NCBI RefSeq assembly: GCF_018860635.1
Contig: NZ_JAHKPT010000036.1
Location: 20,071 to 80,853, forward strand
DNA: 60,783 bases
Origin: Aliiglaciecola lipolytica
GTDB taxonomy: Bacteria > Pseudomonadota > Gammaproteobacteria > Enterobacterales > Alteromonadaceae
Direction of reading: 5' to 3'
In this document: in pieces, positions 58,785-60,783 of the stretch
How positions within the stretch are numbered: position 1 is the first letter of the stretch
Layout: the number at the start of each line of letters is the position of its first letter
The notes under the pieces: generated by a model
Told to the model about the DNA's origin: nothing
Seen by the model: only the letters and a program-made list of their open reading frames with translations
Databases searched by the model: none
Translations under genes and position numbers: made by a program

Positions 58785-58865
58785 CAGAATATCCAACTCA
58801 AGCATTAAAGCTCTAGATTAAGTGTTACGAGCGAGTTTGTAAAACCTTAAGATTAGTTTTCTTCA

Positions 58866-58932
58866 CTGTCACAAATATGACTTACATCTGTCACAAAGGT
58901 TTCGTATTTTTGTCAACTAGCGTTCATACACT
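58866..58932 (+). promoter_or_regulatory. Pho-box-like repeats and -10 upstream of the PAP2/GT operon
   Basis: Heptamers CTGTCAC (58866-58872), CTGTCAC (58888-58894) and TTGTCAA (58910-58916) lie exactly 22 bases apart, with degenerate units ATGACTT and GTTTCGT at the 11-base midpoints and AT-rich four-base spacers. Ten bases after the last heptamer stands TACACT (58927-58932), a fair -10. The E. coli Pho box is CTGTCAT repeats at 11-base spacing whose last copy ends about ten bases before the -10, so both spacing and sequence fit PhoB control. Inference from pattern. Confidence 0.55.
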
Positions 58933-58980
58933 AGGGTTACTTTTATTCGCAATGAGTACAAAATGTAAGAGTACCTAGAG

Positions 58981-59493
58981 ATGAATGCATTTGGCAGAGC
59001 TGATACACATATATTCCGTTGGATTTTCGGTGTAACCGCCGGTCGCGATTGCCGAATAATTAAATACATCTCAAAAAGTGGCGACGGGCACGTTTATTTG
59101 CTGTTAGGCGTGCTGTTGTGCGTTTTCGACCCCAAAGATGGGGCGATATTCCTTTACACCTCATTATTAGCCTACGCTTTAGAATTACCCATATATGTGA
59201 TTTTAAAAAAATTGTTTAAGCGTCAAAGGCCTTGCGATTTAATCTACAATTTTCGCTCTCACATTACTCCTTCGGATAAATTCAGCTTACCCTCAGGCCA
59301 TACCGCAGCTGCTTTTTTGATGGCATCGCTATTGGCTCACTTCTATCCCAGCGTAGCTGTTTTAGTTTATATTTGGGCAAGCTTAATTGGATTATCCAGA
59401 GTCATGCTGGGTGTTCATTATCCTAGTGACATTGTTGCCGGTGCGTTTTTAGGTATCACTATTTCAATGTTAAGTCTTTCTATCCTTGTATAA
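58981..59493 (+). CDS. PAP2-family membrane phosphatase
   Basis: 170 aa with about five hydrophobic helices. The three phosphatase motifs are present: KKLFKRQRPCD, LPSGHTAA and SRVMLGVHYPSD. Such enzymes dephosphorylate phosphatidate, phosphatidylglycerophosphate or undecaprenyl pyrophosphate at the inner membrane. The next gene, a glycosyltransferase, starts nine bases after its stop, so lipid-linked sugar metabolism is likely. The Pho-box-like repeats lie 49-115 bases upstream. Confidence 0.92.
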   Translation: MNAFGRADTHIFRWIFGVTAGRDCRIIKYISKSGDGHVYLLLGVLLCVFDPKDGAIFLYTSLLAYALELPIYVILKKLFKRQRPCDLIYNFRSHITPSDKFSLPSGHTAAAFLMASLLAHFYPSVAVLVYIWASLIGLSRVMLGVHYPSDIVAGAFLGITISMLSLSILV

Positions 59494-59502
59494 GTAGTTT
59501 TA

Positions 59503-60567
59503 ATGAAAATATTGTATGGCGTGCAAGGCACGGGTAATGGTCACATTGCTCGGGCGCGAATCATGGCGAAAGCTTTTGCCAAACGAGATGATATTGAAGT
59601 TGATTTCATATTTAGTGGTCGCGATCCCTCCCGTTACTTCGACATGGAAGTGTTTGGCAATTATCGCACTGTGACAGGATTAACGTTCATTACCGAAAAT
59701 GGCGAGGTAAATCGCTGGGAAACGCTAAAACAAGCCAATATCAGACAATTTATACGGGATGTAAAACAACTCAATGTGGCCAAATACCATGTATTACTGA
59801 ATGACTTCGAGCCAGTAACAGCTTGGGCCGCCAAAATGAAAGACCTATCGTCTATATCAATTAGTCACCAAGCAGCATTTAAACATAAAGTGCCTAAACA
59901 AGGTGAAGCTTGGACCGACAGAATGCTGATGCGCACGTTCGCTCCCTGCGATGTCAATTTGGGAGTCCATTGGTATCATTTTGGCTTCCCTATTATGCCT
60001 CCATTCATCGAAGAATCTTACAGCAAGGCAACCAAAGGCGAACATGTGCTGGTCTATTTGCCGTTTGAAAATGTAGAGGCCATCAAAGCGTTACTAGAAA
60101 AGTTTCCTAACGAAAAATTTGTTTGTTACCACCCAGATATAGACGGCCCTTTTGCAACTGCAAACAGCCAATGGCGACCACTTTCTAAACAAACCTTCCA
60201 ACAAGCTTTATTTGAATGTGCGGGAGTCATTGCAAATGGAGGTTTTGAGCTGTCTAGCGAATGTTTGCAATTAGGCAAAAAAATTCTGGTAAAGCCGCTG
60301 AAAAATCAATACGAACAAACATCCAACCGCGTCACACTAGAGCGCATGAACCGGTGTGACAGTATGGATAGTTTAGACCCAAACATCGTTTCAAAGTGGC
60401 TAAGTAAAGACTCACCGGAACCAATTACCTACCCAAATTCCCCAGACATACTAATCAACTGGCTACTGGAGGGGGATTACATGGATACCAAAAGACTGTG
60501 TGAGCAACTTTGGAAAATCACCCGTTTCCCAGAGTCAGTGCGCATGTCTTTAGCCAATGGCGCCTAA
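59503..60567 (+). CDS. Glycosyltransferase, MJ1255/VC2487 family
   Basis: 354 aa. GT-B type enzyme with N-terminal MKILYGVQGTGNGHIARAR, DFIFSGRDPSRYFDMEVFG, and a C-terminal nucleotide-sugar block ANGGFELSSECLQLGKKILVKPL. It resembles UDP-glucuronosyl/MurG-like transferases acting on lipids. Nine bases separate it from the PAP2 gene, so the pair may make diacylglycerol and then glycosylate it, or process an undecaprenyl carrier. Substrate not established. Confidence 0.88.
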   Translation: MKILYGVQGTGNGHIARARIMAKAFAKRDDIEVDFIFSGRDPSRYFDMEVFGNYRTVTGLTFITENGEVNRWETLKQANIRQFIRDVKQLNVAKYHVLLNDFEPVTAWAAKMKDLSSISISHQAAFKHKVPKQGEAWTDRMLMRTFAPCDVNLGVHWYHFGFPIMPPFIEESYSKATKGEHVLVYLPFENVEAIKALLEKFPNEKFVCYHPDIDGPFATANSQWRPLSKQTFQQALFECAGVIANGGFELSSECLQLGKKILVKPLKNQYEQTSNRVTLERMNRCDSMDSLDPNIVSKWLSKDSPEPITYPNSPDILINWLLEGDYMDTKRLCEQLWKITRFPESVRMSLANGA

Positions 60568-60608
60568 CTCCAAATTTTGCAAATGTCGTTCAGATCAAAG
60601 GGATCAAA

Positions 60609-60783
60609 GTGACTGTCCTAACATGCACCTTTGGGTGGCTGTCCAAACATGCCCTTTTGGATGGCTGTCCAAACATGCCCCCTTTGGGTGGCTGTCCTAA
60701 CAAGCACCTTTGGGTGGCTGTCCTAACATGCCCCTTTGCATGGCTGTCCTAACAAGCCCTTTTGCATGGCTGTCCTAACATGC
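60609..60783. repeat. 26-27-bp tandem array, cut by the window end
   Basis: At least six full units of the form GTGGCTGTCCTAACATGCCCCTTTGG follow one another, and a seventh runs off the window. Positions that vary are AACATGC/AACAAGC, CACC/CCCC/CCCTT and GGGTGG/GCATGG. Some units contain CATGC...GCATG inverted repeats. The complement reads AGGACAGCCATG, close to AGGACACCCATG in the 38711-38995 array, so the two arrays may be related. Lies 41 bases after the glycosyltransferase stop. Confidence 0.93.

Noticed and set aside
60609-60783. CRISPR array or coding repeat at the window end
   Set aside because: No spacers of constant length and unique sequence; the open frame 60510-60752 across it is a by-product of the repeat.

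Overview
The window looks like a chromosomal segment of a marine gammaproteobacterium of the Alteromonadales, of the Alteromonas / Glaciecola / Paraglaciecola kind. The basis is gene content and order (mreBCD-maf-rng-yhdP-nit-tldD, a complete MSHA pilus locus in Vibrio/Alteromonas order, uvrA divergent from a YajR-like transporter with ssb nearby, mpl-ubiX, ppa, fbp), close similarity of core proteins such as UvrA, RraA and SSB to their Enterobacteria/Vibrio counterparts, and an alginate-type polysaccharide lyase. The genus is inferred; no rRNA or tRNA gene was seen.

Layout. 1-170: a truncated array of ~50-bp repeats. 171-10780 (minus strand): one compact cell-envelope and RNA-processing cluster, mreB-mreC-mreD-maf-rng-yhdP-nit-tldD, with overlapping genes. 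10781-11148: REP/BIME-like palindromic repeats. 11149-29153 (minus strand): a full mannose-sensitive haemagglutinin (MSHA) type IV pilus locus, mshI-I2-J-K-L-M-N-E-G-F-B-A-C-D-O-P-Q, read from high to low coordinates; the end gene mshQ carries three LamG-like domains, two of them apparently duplicated. 29432-34741: an accessory block of poorly known envelope genes: a Cys-rich lipoprotein with an overlapping membrane protein, an acidic-loop outer-membrane barrel, an exported caspase-fold (C14) protein, and a tightly overlapped operon of membrane protein, lipoprotein and coiled-coil protein. 34811-34968: a candidate minus-strand small RNA ending in an orphan terminator.

35102-44085: rlmF, a gene relic, a stress-type membrane protein, zapE, a striking ten-copy 29-bp palindromic tandem array, a secreted protein of unknown function, a serine beta-lactamase-like hydrolase and a PL17 alginate/oligoalginate lyase. 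44086-55232: ssb, a CitE-like lyase, a YajR-like MFS pump, uvrA followed by a thioesterase and a 2OG-Fe(II) oxygenase, a DUF3299 protein with a second MFS transporter, ppa and fbp. 55435-60567: mpl-ubiX and an S1/P1 nuclease, rraA, then a PAP2 phosphatase plus MJ1255/VC2487-type glycosyltransferase operon preceded by what looks like a PhoB box array. 60609-60783: a second tandem array that runs off the window.

How the genes work together: the mre/maf/yhdP genes build and maintain the envelope; the msh genes encode the assembly ATPase, secretin, platform, alignment proteins, major pilin and minor pilins of one surface pilus; the PAP2 and glycosyltransferase genes are plausibly a phosphate-starvation glycolipid module. 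The least understood and most novel parts are the caspase/lipoprotein block, the orphan RNA candidate, the palindromic tandem arrays and the Pho-box-like promoter. Many starts were moved from the longest open frame to the position supported by ribosome-binding site, operon overlap or family alignment, as noted per gene.
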